Source of the DNA: Erysipelotrichaceae bacterium OPF54
Lineage (GTDB): Bacteria; Bacillota_I; Bacilli_A; Erysipelotrichales; Erysipelotrichaceae
Length of the DNA: 64,000 nt
NCBI GenBank assembly: GCA_022834735.1
Contig: BQKD01000001.1
Location: 3,015,659-3,079,658, forward strand
Direction of reading: 5' to 3'
Shown here one piece after another: positions 22,750 through 31,520 of the stretch. Positions within the stretch are counted from its first letter, which is position 1. The number at the start of each line of letters is the position of its first letter. The notes beneath the pieces are model-generated. The model did not search any database and had not been told where the DNA came from. It worked only from the letters and a program-made list of their open reading frames with translations. The position numbers and the translations under genes are program-made.

Positions 22750-23196
22750 CTATTCGTATATGGAAAAAGACAGCTTTTCCACCACCGGCCGGATCGATTC
22801 GAACGGGCTCGCCGAACTCAGGATCATCCCGGCTCTTTGCGGACTGATCGGACACAGGAAGACAGTCTCTCCGTCCTGTTCGCACCATTCATAGGAAAAC
22901 GGCTCGCTCTCCTTCCGGAACGAATAGTCTTCGCGCAGCCGGTCCAGAAAATCCTCATAGCCCTCTCCGCTCACGATCACGCCCTCCAGTTCATCCCTGC
23001 CTTCATACGATATGCGAAGCAGATTGTCCACGTAGCGCATATCATGACCATCCGTCGTATCGAGCGTGATCCGGATCCGGTCATTACGATCCGTTTCCAG
23101 ATACAGGCTCTTTGACGTCGTGCACCCGCAAAGAACGATCACAAGCACCGCCAGCAAAGCCGCTTTGACCCCTCTTCCTATCTTTTTCGCGCTCAT
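22750..23196 (-). CDS. Lipoprotein at the end of the pilus operon
   Basis: The start is the ATG at 23196 (MSAKKIGRGV), overlapping the pilin stop by 4 nt (ATGA). A hydrophobic signal ends in the lipobox VLCGC near residues 20-24. The mature part, about 125 aa, has no recognised domain, with acidic and aromatic strands such as YLETDRNDRIRITLDTTDG. A surface lipoprotein cotranscribed with a sortase and pilins may assist assembly or anchoring. That role is inferred from context. Confidence 0.75.
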   Translation of the reverse strand: MSAKKIGRGVKAALLAVLVIVLCGCTTSKSLYLETDRNDRIRITLDTTDGHDMRYVDNLLRISYEGRDELEGVIVSGEGYEDFLDRLREDYSFRKESEPFSYEWCEQDGETVFLCPISPQRAGMILSSASPFESIRPVVEKLSFSIYE

Positions 23197-24092
23197 CTTT
23201 TTCTTCTCCTGATCAGCATCCCGATCCCCAGCGCCGCGCACACGCCAGCCATCATATACCCTGCGGCATGGTTCGCGATCCCGGTCGGAACAGAAGGAAT
23301 GCTTTTGATCTTCTCATTTTCATACGTCATTTCGATCGTGCCACCATTCGGAACGATCTCGTGATCGTTGACCCGTATTTCTCCATCCTGTTCCTCCACC
23401 TTGATGATCTCATCGCTCAGTCCGTAGCCTGCCGGCGCCTTCGTTTCCCTGACATACATCACATCATGCGCGATCAGAAAAGAAGCCGTCCCTTCGCCCT
23501 GATCCGCCCGCACGCTTTCGATCTTTTTCGTGCACGCTTCATCCTCGAAGCTCGTAAATTCAAAATCCCTGTTCGTGACCGGCTTTTTCGTTTCCCGGTC
23601 CGTCTTGATCACCTTCAGTTCCGCAAGATCGGTCTGCTTCGGCTCGACCGTGAGTGAAAGCACCATTTCCCCGCTCGCCTCGTCATACACCGGCAGAGCA
23701 GCGATAAACGGCATCATCCCTCTTTTTTCGCTCCAGCAAAGATACGCCCCCGGCTCGAGGTCCTCAAAACGAACCACATGCTCTTTATCCGTCCCTTTCG
23801 TCACGATGCGCTCTTCATACGCCGCCAAATCCGCCACAACCTCTTTTCGAAGAGCGCCAGCCATCTGGTCAAGCGCATGCGCCGTATCGATCCCGTTCAG
23901 ATCATATCCGCTCCATTGCTCATGCATCACGAAACGTCCCTCTTCATAAACAGCGATCGGCAGCAGCGAAACACGCTGTTCCTGCTCGAACACGACCTGA
24001 AGCACCCCCTTCTTTTCCTGGGCAGCTGCGGGCATGCACAAGCCAAGCAGCGTCAGGAACGCAAATACACAAAGTACTATTTTTTTCCGCAT
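23193..24092 (-). CDS. Minor (basal) pilin, SpaA/Cna-B type
   Basis: The start is the ATG at 24092 (MRKKIVLCVF), with GGAAAGGAAAAAGGAA upstream, overlapping the sortase gene by 16 nt. A signal peptide ends near AAAQEKKG. One clear Cna-B/SpaA domain spans roughly residues 165-260, with the signature YVRETKAPAGYGLSDE. A C-terminal hydrophobic helix and RRRKR follow. The sorting motif is unusual: SVPTG or VPTGI rather than LPxTG. It may be a substrate of the housekeeping sortase or the pilus base. Confidence 0.82.
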   Translation of the reverse strand: MRKKIVLCVFAFLTLLGLCMPAAAQEKKGVLQVVFEQEQRVSLLPIAVYEEGRFVMHEQWSGYDLNGIDTAHALDQMAGALRKEVVADLAAYEERIVTKGTDKEHVVRFEDLEPGAYLCWSEKRGMMPFIAALPVYDEASGEMVLSLTVEPKQTDLAELKVIKTDRETKKPVTNRDFEFTSFEDEACTKKIESVRADQGEGTASFLIAHDVMYVRETKAPAGYGLSDEIIKVEEQDGEIRVNDHEIVPNGGTIEMTYENEKIKSIPSVPTGIANHAAGYMMAGVCAALGIGMLIRRRKR

Positions 24093-24808
24093 TTCCTTTT
24101 TCCTTTCCAAATACTCATTCCAAAAAGAAGCACGCCAAACGGCAGGCCGCTCATGACCATATGCCGCACAGACGGCATTCTTTGAACTTCCTTTTGTTCC
24201 TGCGGCGCACCGCACCGCACAGCATCCACCACCAGGCGGTGCGAATTGATGCCGTACGGCGTGCACGTGATCAGTGTCAGCATATCCTTCCGGGCAACCG
24301 CCTCAAGCGCCTGCGCCTGCTGCGGAAGCATGGTCCTGACCTCGCTCACCTCGTACCACAGCTCGCCGTTCGATCCATCAAGCATGATGCGGTCTCCCTT
24401 TTTCAGCTCATCCAGTCTTGTAAAAAAGCCATGTCCCGCCAGGCCCCGGTGCCCGGTCAGGATCGTACGCGTCCCGTCTCCTCCATAAGGAACATGGGAT
24501 TCGGGCCAGTGTCCGATCCCTTTGCCAAGAACTTCCTCGCCGCAGCCCGCATACACCGGCAGATCCAGACCGATGACAGGGATCGAGATCCGTGCCATGA
24601 TGCCCGCCGCCTCGATCTGCTCATAGACCGAACTGTCAAACGTTTCGTTGTACCGCTTCCTCAATTCTTTCTGTTCGTCCTGCACCGGCACGGACCGGGC
24701 CGCAAACGTCGACAGCGTATTTTTCATCAGCACTCCATTGACGGTCTGACAAACAAGCGGATAAAACGCGCAGAGCAGGCCGAAACAGAGCAGCAGCTTA
24801 TTTTTCAT
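24077..24808 (-). CDS. srtC: Class C-like pilus sortase
   Basis: 243 aa with an N-terminal transmembrane segment and a C-terminal hydrophobic helix, the class C topology. The active-site His is in LTGHRGLAGHGFF and the Cys in LTLITCTPYGINSHRLVV, with the catalytic Arg six residues on. The usual DPF/W lid motif before the catalytic domain is not evident. It polymerises pilins by forming Lys-Thr isopeptide bonds between LPxTG pilins. It overlaps both neighbours in the pilus operon. Confidence 0.9.
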   Translation of the reverse strand: MKNKLLLCFGLLCAFYPLVCQTVNGVLMKNTLSTFAARSVPVQDEQKELRKRYNETFDSSVYEQIEAAGIMARISIPVIGLDLPVYAGCGEEVLGKGIGHWPESHVPYGGDGTRTILTGHRGLAGHGFFTRLDELKKGDRIMLDGSNGELWYEVSEVRTMLPQQAQALEAVARKDMLTLITCTPYGINSHRLVVDAVRCGAPQEQKEVQRMPSVRHMVMSGLPFGVLLFGMSIWKGKRKCGKK

Positions 24809-26426
24809 CTTTCTTCTTTTTCAGCGCATACAACGTGGCAGCCGAACCGATCCCGACCAGCAGGATCGCTGAATTCGAGCCGGTCCGCGGCAGCAGCATC
24901 CCTTTTTTATTCACCACTTCGAGCTGTACCGAGCCATTCGCCGCATCCGTGCCTAGCGCAGCCGTCTGATTCCAGCCTTCCCGAAAAGACGCTTTGGCCG
25001 CAAGCTGCTGCAGGATGCGCTCTGTCGCCCCTTCCCCGGCCGCATAGGAATCCCGCTCCTGCGTAAACGTCGGGATCAGTTCGACCCGGATCGGATCGAG
25101 CAGCGGACGATAGCCCTGCGGCGCCTTCGTTTCCTTCAAAAAATACGTTCCCTGATCGAGCCCGCTGATCACGAACCGCCCCTTGTCGTCTGAAACGATT
25201 TCCTCGCTTCCATCTTTCGAGACCGTATATCCGTTTTCGGCCTTTTTCATTTTCACCTCATCCGTGCATCGTTCGTCGCGGTACAGGCGAAACCGCGCAT
25301 CCTGCAGCCTGGCAGCATCCTCATTGACCTTGGAGCCGTCGATCTTGTACGTGAAACATACGACCGTGTCCCACGGCGTCTGTCCCATGTCCCCTTTGCC
25401 GTCGGTATCCGGATTGTTCGAATACTGCAGACGTACGCTGTTCTCGAATCCCGGACGCCCCGTGTCCTGGCAGGCATCTTCTGTCAGCCACCCGTCATAG
25501 CGGATGGTCATCTTCTGATCACGTTCGCTGCCGAACTGCGCCTCGACAACCGCTTTCAGATCCTCGATTTCGAGCTCGAACGTATTCCCGTTGACATCAT
25601 GCCGGATCTCATAGTCCTCCTTTGCCAGCGTAACCGTTGTTTTTTCTCCCTTGATCTGAATGGAAAGCGAATCGGGATCCCAGGCGATCCGCGGATCCAT
25701 CCGGTCCTCGAACACCATTTTGTACGTGTCGTAGCCGTCCATGGCCGGTACGAACGTCTCGTATTTAAAAGGGATCGTCTGTCCGATCTCGAAATCGGCT
25801 ATATCGTTCCAGCCGACATCCTGATCATCCTCTTCGATCTTCTTGATGAGCTGCGGATGGTCCGACTTGATGTAGACCACCATATTTTCATTGGCCGTCC
25901 CGCTCATACATAACGAAGCGGCACCATGCGTTCCATGCGCGCTCTGCTCGTCGAGCAGATAGTAGCCATGCTCAAGCCCTTCGATGATATACTGATTGTT
26001 TTCATCAGTGTGATCCACTTCATGGATCACACCGCTCTGACCGCTGCGCACGATCTCATCGCGCAGATCCTCTACAAAATAGCGCATCTGCGCCTCGTCA
26101 AGCGTGTTCAGATAATCAATGACCTCGTATTCGCTGACCGTCTTTTTCTCTTTCTTCAGCGCAGCTCCCACAACGTTCTGCAGAGCGTTCTTATACGGCT
26201 CGTTCCATTCGTAATGCACAGAAGCCTGATCGGGCGACGTGACGACATGAAAGAGCTTGTAAAGCATGAACTGCTTTCCGTTCAGAGGCTGCCCTTCGTT
26301 GCCGGCGATCGTGATCGAAACATGATCTTGTGCCAGCACCGAAACGGGCGAAACGAGAAGGCTTGTCAGCGCGATTGCCGCGCACACCATCATTTTTGAT
26401 AGTTTTTTCAGTGATTTCGTTTCCAT
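24798..26426 (-). CDS. Major backbone pilin (LPRTG, isopeptide-forming D2 domain)
   Basis: 542 aa. The signal peptide is MVCAAIALTSLLVSPVSVLA. The pilin-linkage region VVYIKSDHPQLIKKIEED (about residue 185-200) supplies the Lys joined by the sortase. An isopeptide-forming FimA-type D2 domain follows (FEIGQTIPFKYETFVPAMD). A SpaA/Cna-B domain near residue 370-450 has the signature FLKETKAPQGYRP. The cell wall sorting signal LLPRTGS, a hydrophobic helix and KKKKDEK end the protein. It overlaps the sortase start by 11 nt. Confidence 0.9.
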   Translation of the reverse strand: METKSLKKLSKMMVCAAIALTSLLVSPVSVLAQDHVSITIAGNEGQPLNGKQFMLYKLFHVVTSPDQASVHYEWNEPYKNALQNVVGAALKKEKKTVSEYEVIDYLNTLDEAQMRYFVEDLRDEIVRSGQSGVIHEVDHTDENNQYIIEGLEHGYYLLDEQSAHGTHGAASLCMSGTANENMVVYIKSDHPQLIKKIEEDDQDVGWNDIADFEIGQTIPFKYETFVPAMDGYDTYKMVFEDRMDPRIAWDPDSLSIQIKGEKTTVTLAKEDYEIRHDVNGNTFELEIEDLKAVVEAQFGSERDQKMTIRYDGWLTEDACQDTGRPGFENSVRLQYSNNPDTDGKGDMGQTPWDTVVCFTYKIDGSKVNEDAARLQDARFRLYRDERCTDEVKMKKAENGYTVSKDGSEEIVSDDKGRFVISGLDQGTYFLKETKAPQGYRPLLDPIRVELIPTFTQERDSYAAGEGATERILQQLAAKASFREGWNQTAALGTDAANGSVQLEVVNKKGMLLPRTGSNSAILLVGIGSAATLYALKKKKDEK

Positions 26427-26429
26427 TGT

Positions 26430-28727
26430 TTATTTTCCTTTTCTTTTATACAGTGCATACAATGCGCTCAGGCAGCCGGCTCCGGTAAACCAGAGCGCAC
26501 CGGCGCTTCCGGTCCGCGGCAGCTGGACGCCCGTGTAATTGATCAGATCGAGCACGATCGTTTTTTCGCCATCCGCTTCCTCGATCCGCAGCGCTTCATG
26601 GTCCTCTTTTCCGTTCAGCGACGCCTGCAGCGCTCCCTGGGCCGGGACCGACTCGAAATAGAGCACATACGTTTCGTCTTTTGGAAGCCGATACCCTGCC
26701 GGCGCTTTCGTTTCCCGGATCCAGTATTTCTTTTTTGGTTCCAGAGCCTTGAATTCAGCCTGGCCGTGCTCATCGGTTTCGACGGTTTCGATCGCTTCTT
26801 CAAGCTGTTCATCCGCATAGACCGTGAACTGCGCTCCTTTGAGCTTATTTCCTTTTTCGTTTTTCTTTACGATCCGGACCTTGACCGGTTTTTCCTTATT
26901 GAAGACAGTCATCACATGATCTTTCAGAGCGATCGACGGATGACTGTTCAGAAGACGGATCCCCTGATCGCCCGCTTCAAAACGGATCGGCTCTTCGAGC
27001 AGCTCGTATCCGGATGGCGCCGACTGTTCCTTGAGCGTGTGGATCCCTTTTTCCAGATGGGTCCAGCGGATCATTCCGTTCTCATCGGTCGTGACTTCTT
27101 TTTTTGCACCGGAAGGAGACGTATGAAGAAAAACCACATTGGAGATCGGAATATCGGTTTGGCGCTGCATCTTTTTGAGCGACAGGGAAATATTCGTATT
27201 CGGCACCGAAACGCTCTTATACACCGAAAGGATCTCCTGCTGATCCGTTCCGGCCGAAATTGTCTGCGTATGTACGGCCGGATCGGCATAATAGCCTGCC
27301 GGTGCTTTCGTTTCCTGAATCGTGACCGTGCCGATCGGGATCACTGCCTGTCCGTGTCTGTTTTTGTAAAACGCATCGCCCGACACCTTATGGGCTTCAT
27401 CAAGAAGCACATTTCCTTCCTTGTCGCTTTTGAGCACCCATGTGCGCTGCGGCGCTTCCTGCGCGCTGACATAGTATTTCACCGTAAACTCTGCATCTGC
27501 CAGCCCTTCCCTGGTATCCTTGTCGAATTTCTGAACAAGGATCGTGACAGGATTAGCCTGCGGAACGTCCGAGCACGTCAGTACGGACAACGCATCCGCA
27601 TTGACCTGCAGAGGATAAACGGTCTGATCGAGCGCGTATCCCTGCGGCGCTTTGATTTCCTTCACATAGTATGTCTGCAGGTCAAGATCGGAAATAATAT
27701 TGGAGCTCAGATCGGAGCGGATCGTAAACGTGCCGATCTGGTTTCCGGCTTGCGGATCCGAATACAGGCCGTACTGCGCTCCGGCCAGGGAATAATTCGG
27801 GTTGTCTGCACTGATGGCCGGATCAGCAGACACCTTGCGGATCTGCGCCTGTCCTTTCGGCGCGTACATGCCAAAGACGAGCGGCTGCAGCGCTGTCTGG
27901 GTGCCCGCCCAGTTGATCCCGCTTCCGGAGACATTGACCATATACGCCTCATAGCCTTTCGATTTCGGGTCCGGCTTTGCCTGGATCTGGTCGTAAAGGT
28001 TTTTGATCCACGTGTTCCAGTGCCACCCATTGGCAGCCAGCTGCCCGACCGATGTGCCGGTATGAGCCATGGAAACGAAATCGTTCGTGGCCACGATCAT
28101 CTGCTCGTTCGTATAGCCTTGTCCTTCCATGATGTTTTCAGGACCGTGCACACCGTAATACAGGGCTTTTCTCAAGGCCGCATTGTTCACAGGGAAAGGA
28201 TCGCTCGTAGCGGTCTCTGCGTTCGGCGGAGCAAGCCGTCCGTCGGCACAGAAGGCAAACTGGTTATTGGACAGTTTCCACAAGCCGTTGGAAATCGTCC
28301 CGGGCCCCCAGATGGCCGTGACCTCGCTCAAACCGGCAACGGACAAGGCGCGTACGCTCTGATATGTGGTGCCGCTTTTGAGCAGCTCGTCAAGACGGCT
28401 GCGGTACTCGGCTTTCTGGGTGCGGTCGATCAGTACGAGATGGCTTCGCGTGATGGCGAACAGATCGTGCGTATCATAAAAGCGGCCGGTAAGGAAGCCG
28501 TCTTCATCCACATACGCTTCGAGACCGTTTTGTTCGATGATCTCCCGGCGTCGTTCAAGACCGCTCTCTGTATTGCCGTCATGATACTGCTGAAGAATTT
28601 CCTGATCCTGCTCGCTTAAAAATCCGGCTTCCTGCCCATTGGCCAGAGCGGGTGTGCCGAATGTCGAAAGCATGAGGATCAAGGTCGAAATGAAAAGAGA
28701 AAATGAACGGATTATTCGTTTGATCAT
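26430..28727 (-). CDS. Pilus tip adhesin with Cys-Gln thioester domain and SpaA repeats
   Basis: 765 aa. After the signal peptide (TLILMLSTFGTPALA) comes a thioester domain. The Cys lies in NQFAFCADGRL and the Gln in WAGTQTALQPL (TQxA motif), about 130 residues apart. At least four SpaA/Cna-B modules follow, each ending in an E-x-x-AP-x-GY signature: VKEIKAPQGYALD, IQETKAPAGYYAD, LKEQSAPSGYELL and IRETKAPAGYRLP. An LPRTG anchor, a hydrophobic helix and KRKGK end it. Thioester adhesins bind host surfaces covalently. It is the first gene of the pilus operon. Confidence 0.9.
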   Translation of the reverse strand: MIKRIIRSFSLFISTLILMLSTFGTPALANGQEAGFLSEQDQEILQQYHDGNTESGLERRREIIEQNGLEAYVDEDGFLTGRFYDTHDLFAITRSHLVLIDRTQKAEYRSRLDELLKSGTTYQSVRALSVAGLSEVTAIWGPGTISNGLWKLSNNQFAFCADGRLAPPNAETATSDPFPVNNAALRKALYYGVHGPENIMEGQGYTNEQMIVATNDFVSMAHTGTSVGQLAANGWHWNTWIKNLYDQIQAKPDPKSKGYEAYMVNVSGSGINWAGTQTALQPLVFGMYAPKGQAQIRKVSADPAISADNPNYSLAGAQYGLYSDPQAGNQIGTFTIRSDLSSNIISDLDLQTYYVKEIKAPQGYALDQTVYPLQVNADALSVLTCSDVPQANPVTILVQKFDKDTREGLADAEFTVKYYVSAQEAPQRTWVLKSDKEGNVLLDEAHKVSGDAFYKNRHGQAVIPIGTVTIQETKAPAGYYADPAVHTQTISAGTDQQEILSVYKSVSVPNTNISLSLKKMQRQTDIPISNVVFLHTSPSGAKKEVTTDENGMIRWTHLEKGIHTLKEQSAPSGYELLEEPIRFEAGDQGIRLLNSHPSIALKDHVMTVFNKEKPVKVRIVKKNEKGNKLKGAQFTVYADEQLEEAIETVETDEHGQAEFKALEPKKKYWIRETKAPAGYRLPKDETYVLYFESVPAQGALQASLNGKEDHEALRIEEADGEKTIVLDLINYTGVQLPRTGSAGALWFTGAGCLSALYALYKRKGK

Positions 28728-28812
28728 AAGTAAAATTCCTTTCTGAAGGGCATATGCATGCCATTAATGAATAAAAAGTTTTAGAATGAGATTACTAAGG
28801 AGTTGAATAGTT

Positions 28813-29484
28813 ATGAACATCATGAAAGTAATGGAAGAACGTCACGCTGTGCGTAAATATCAGGACCTTCCGATCAACGATGAAGATCTGAAACGATTGA
28901 AAGAAGAAATTGCACAGGTCAATAAAGAAAGCGGATTGAACATCCAGCTGATCCTCGACGAGCCGAAGGCTTTTGATCCGGCTTACGGTCATTTTGAAGG
29001 GGTAAGAAACTATATTGCCCTGATCGGCAGAAAAGGTGAAAATCTGGAAGAGCGCTGCGGCTACTACGGAGAAAAGATCGTATTATTCGCGCAGTCGATC
29101 GGATTAAACACATGCTGGGTCGGCGGAACGTATAAAAAAATAGACAATGTTCTTGAGATCGCCAAAGACGAAGAGCTTGTATGCATGATCACGATCGGTT
29201 ACGGAGAAGGTCATGGTCAGCCTCACGCTTTGAAGGAAGTTTCTAAATTCAGCAACGAAGATCCGAACCAGCCGGAATGGTTCAAGCTCGGTCTGCAAGG
29301 TGTCCGTCTGGCTCCATCAGCACACAACGAACAGAAATGGCATTTCTTCTATGATGAGGAAAATGGTGTCGGAAAAGTAGATGCCCGTCCTGGAATCGGA
29401 GATTTTGCGAAGATCGATCTTGGGATTGCCAAGTACAACTTCGAACAGGCGTCCGGAAAAGATTCATCCATCTGGATCAAATAA
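28813..29484 (+). CDS. Nitroreductase-family protein
   Basis: The N-terminal MEERHAVRKYQDLPINDEDL is the FMN-binding RxxRxY-like opening of nitroreductases. A second FMN-contact region is QSIGLNTCWVGGTYKK, and APSAHNEQKWHFFYD lies near residue 170. The order is the 'TM1586/NfsA-like' type in which two half-repeats form one fold. It uses NAD(P)H and FMN to reduce nitro-aromatics or quinones; the native substrate is unknown. AAGGAG precedes the ATG. It is divergent from the pilus operon across an 85-nt gap that must hold both promoters. Confidence 0.85.
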   Translation: MNIMKVMEERHAVRKYQDLPINDEDLKRLKEEIAQVNKESGLNIQLILDEPKAFDPAYGHFEGVRNYIALIGRKGENLEERCGYYGEKIVLFAQSIGLNTCWVGGTYKKIDNVLEIAKDEELVCMITIGYGEGHGQPHALKEVSKFSNEDPNQPEWFKLGLQGVRLAPSAHNEQKWHFFYDEENGVGKVDARPGIGDFAKIDLGIAKYNFEQASGKDSSIWIK

Positions 29485-29493
29485 AATAACTAG

Positions 29494-29516
29494 AAGGCCC
29501 GAAAGGGCTTTTTTTT
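29494..29516 (+). terminator. Terminator after the nitroreductase gene
   Basis: AAGGCCC-GAAA-GGGCTT with a bulged G and eight T on the plus strand. Confidence 0.85.
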
Positions 29517-29672
29517 ACTCCGCTGTTATTTCTACTATACTTTCTCCGATTTGAAAAGTCCTTTTTTTAAATTTGATATAATTTAACACAAATTGCGGCC
29601 TGTTTTTCACACGATTTGTATTTTTTATTTTTGTGATCTGCCGGGTCCGGCGAATGAGGCAAACCATGAAAC

Positions 29673-29700
29673 AAAAAAAAGCGATCCGTTTCAGATCGCT
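29673..29700 (-). terminator. Terminator after the 69-aa gene
   Basis: Minus-strand AGCGATC / GATCGCT stem, 7-nt loop and eight T. Confidence 0.85.
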
Positions 29701-29715
29701 TCGATCGGGACACGC

Positions 29716-29925
29716 TTATTCGGCGCTGATTTCCTTTGCGGATTCGAGCGCTTTTGTCAGCAGCTTCTTGAGCTCTTCCTTGTCGTGCTTTTCCATGTTG
29801 TAGAAGAGACGGTCGTTGATCACATCGTCCTCTTTGGCATCGTGGATCGTATGCGCGATTTCCATGAAGTATCCTGTGATGCTGTCCTTCTGCACTTTAT
29901 CTCTTAAACATTTATGTTCTGCCAT
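29716..29925 (-). CDS. Small hypothetical protein (69 aa)
   Basis: The start is the ATG at 29925 (MAEHKCLRDKVQKD), with GGAGG 8 nt upstream. It is a soluble, helical, charged protein (YNMEKHDKEELKKLLTKALE) with no signal peptide. No family is recognised. It is a monocistronic gene with its own terminator. Confidence 0.75.
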   Translation of the reverse strand: MAEHKCLRDKVQKDSITGYFMEIAHTIHDAKEDDVINDRLFYNMEKHDKEELKKLLTKALESAKEISAE

Positions 29926-30009
29926 ATCCTGTACCTCCAATGTCTAAATGTATTATAAACCGAATGAAAAACAGGACAAACTCATGTGCCCTGTTTCACT
30001 TGTTTCCTT

Positions 30010-30591
30010 TTATTTTTTGACAGACAGGATCCAGTACCCTTTATCGCGATCGACCCGCTCGGCAGAACAGTCCTTCTGCTCGAAATAGCGGATCGCGCTC
30101 TGCGCGCCATGCTGCTTGCGCATGACAAGCCAGAGCGTCCCGTTAGCGCTCAAATGTTCGATGCACTGATCGAACAGCGCGTACATGGCGCTTTTGCCGA
30201 TCCGGATCGGCGGATTGAATACGATACAGTCGAACATTCCTTCGCGGATGCCGTCCTGCTCGTAAATGTCGGCGTCCAGCTTGTATTTTTCCATATTGGA
30301 ACGAGCCAGGGAGACAGCCCGGGCATTGATGTCGATCATGGTCATGCGGGTATGATAAAAGCTCTGCAGGACAACACCGACCACACCGATCCCGCATCCA
30401 AGATCGAGGATGCTTTCCGGTCTGCTTTCATGCTTCAGCACCGTTTCGATCAGAAAACGGGTGCCTTCATCCAGCTTTTCCTTCGAAAACACGCCCTGAT
30501 TGGAATGGAGGACAAACTCCTTTCCAGCGATCGAAAACGAAATGTCAAAAGGCTTGTCCTCGACCGCATCATTGGTAAAATAGTGGGCCAT
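30010..30591 (-). CDS. RsmC-like class I rRNA methyltransferase
   Basis: 193 aa. SAM-binding motif I is ILDLGCGIGVVGV near residue 60. The acidic strand MTMIDINARAVSLARSN follows, then the guanine-methylase signature FNPPIRIGK. It corresponds to the single-domain YbxB/RsmC type that makes m2G in 16S rRNA. The opening AHYFTNDAVEDKPFDISFSI is family-like. The stop of the transketolase C subunit overlaps its start codon region by 1 nt, so translation is coupled. Confidence 0.85.
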   Translation of the reverse strand: MAHYFTNDAVEDKPFDISFSIAGKEFVLHSNQGVFSKEKLDEGTRFLIETVLKHESRPESILDLGCGIGVVGVVLQSFYHTRMTMIDINARAVSLARSNMEKYKLDADIYEQDGIREGMFDCIVFNPPIRIGKSAMYALFDQCIEHLSANGTLWLVMRKQHGAQSAIRYFEQKDCSAERVDRDKGYWILSVKK

Positions 30592-31517
30592 TATGCGTTT
30601 TCAGCTTCTTTTCGGATCGCTTCGGCATCGAACCCGAGCTTGTGATACAGTTCGTCCGGCTTGCCGCTTTCACCAAATACATTCTGCACGCCAAGACGAA
30701 CGAGCTTCGCGTTCCCCTGCGTTTCAGCCATGACCTCGGCAACGGCCGAGCCAAGACCGCCGGTCACCAGATGATCTTCGACCGTAATGATCTTTTTATA
30801 TGTTTTGTTCAGCTCTTCGATCAGCTCACGATCGATCGGCGCGATCGTATGGATATTGATAACTTTCGGTTTGACATCCATCGCGTCGTGCGCTTTCAGG
30901 CATTCCTGCACCGAGCTGCCGGTCGCGACAAGAACGACATCCGAATCCGGATCGCCTTCTTTAAGAACGACACCTTTTCCGAATTCGAACACATAGTTTT
31001 CGTCATTCACTTCTTCTACGCCGCTGCGGCCAAGACGGACAAAGAACGGACCGTCCTGATAGGCTGCATATTTTACGGCCTGCAGGGCCTCGTTGTAGTC
31101 GCACGGGACAATGACACGCATTCCGGGGATCGTACGCATCAGGGAAATATCCTCGATGCACTGATGGCTCGCGCCGTCTTCGCCCACGCTCACGCCGGCA
31201 TGGGACGCGCAGATCTTGACATTGAGGCGCGGATACGCGATCGAATTGCGGATCTGTTCATAAGCACGGCCGGTCGCGAACATGGCGAACGTGCTCGCGA
31301 AGGCGATCTTTCCGCTCGCTGCCAGTCCGGCAGCTACGGCCATCATGTTGGCTTCGGCAATTCCCATGTCAAAATGACGTTCGGGTGCCACTTTTTTCGC
31401 TTCCGCACCTTTGGTGCTTCCGGCAAGATCAGCGTCGAGCGCGACGATATTTTTGTCCGCTGCCATCAGTTGTTTGAGTGCGTCACCGTAGGCGACGCGA
31501 GTTGCGATTTTTGCCAT
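30591..31517 (-). CDS. Transketolase, C-terminal subunit
   Basis: 308 aa with the pyrimidine-binding domain (DADLAGSTKGAEAKKVAPER, then FDMGIAEANMMAVAAGLAAS) and the C-terminal transketolase domain (VVLVATGSSVQECLKAHDAM). The TPP-activating Glu is in GIAEANM. Together with the N-terminal subunit next door it rebuilds a full transketolase of the non-oxidative pentose phosphate pathway. A split enzyme is common in Bacillota and archaea. It lies 3 nt downstream of the N-subunit gene in the same operon. Confidence 0.92.
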   Translation of the reverse strand: MAKIATRVAYGDALKQLMAADKNIVALDADLAGSTKGAEAKKVAPERHFDMGIAEANMMAVAAGLAASGKIAFASTFAMFATGRAYEQIRNSIAYPRLNVKICASHAGVSVGEDGASHQCIEDISLMRTIPGMRVIVPCDYNEALQAVKYAAYQDGPFFVRLGRSGVEEVNDENYVFEFGKGVVLKEGDPDSDVVLVATGSSVQECLKAHDAMDVKPKVINIHTIAPIDRELIEELNKTYKKIITVEDHLVTGGLGSAVAEVMAETQGNAKLVRLGVQNVFGESGKPDELYHKLGFDAEAIRKEAENA

Positions 31518-31520
31518 AGG

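Noticed and set aside
26598-28619. 673-codon frame antisense to the tip adhesin
   Set aside because: Arg/Phe/Ile-rich shadow of a GC-rich gene, with no domains or ribosome binding site. The minus-strand adhesin has clear motifs.
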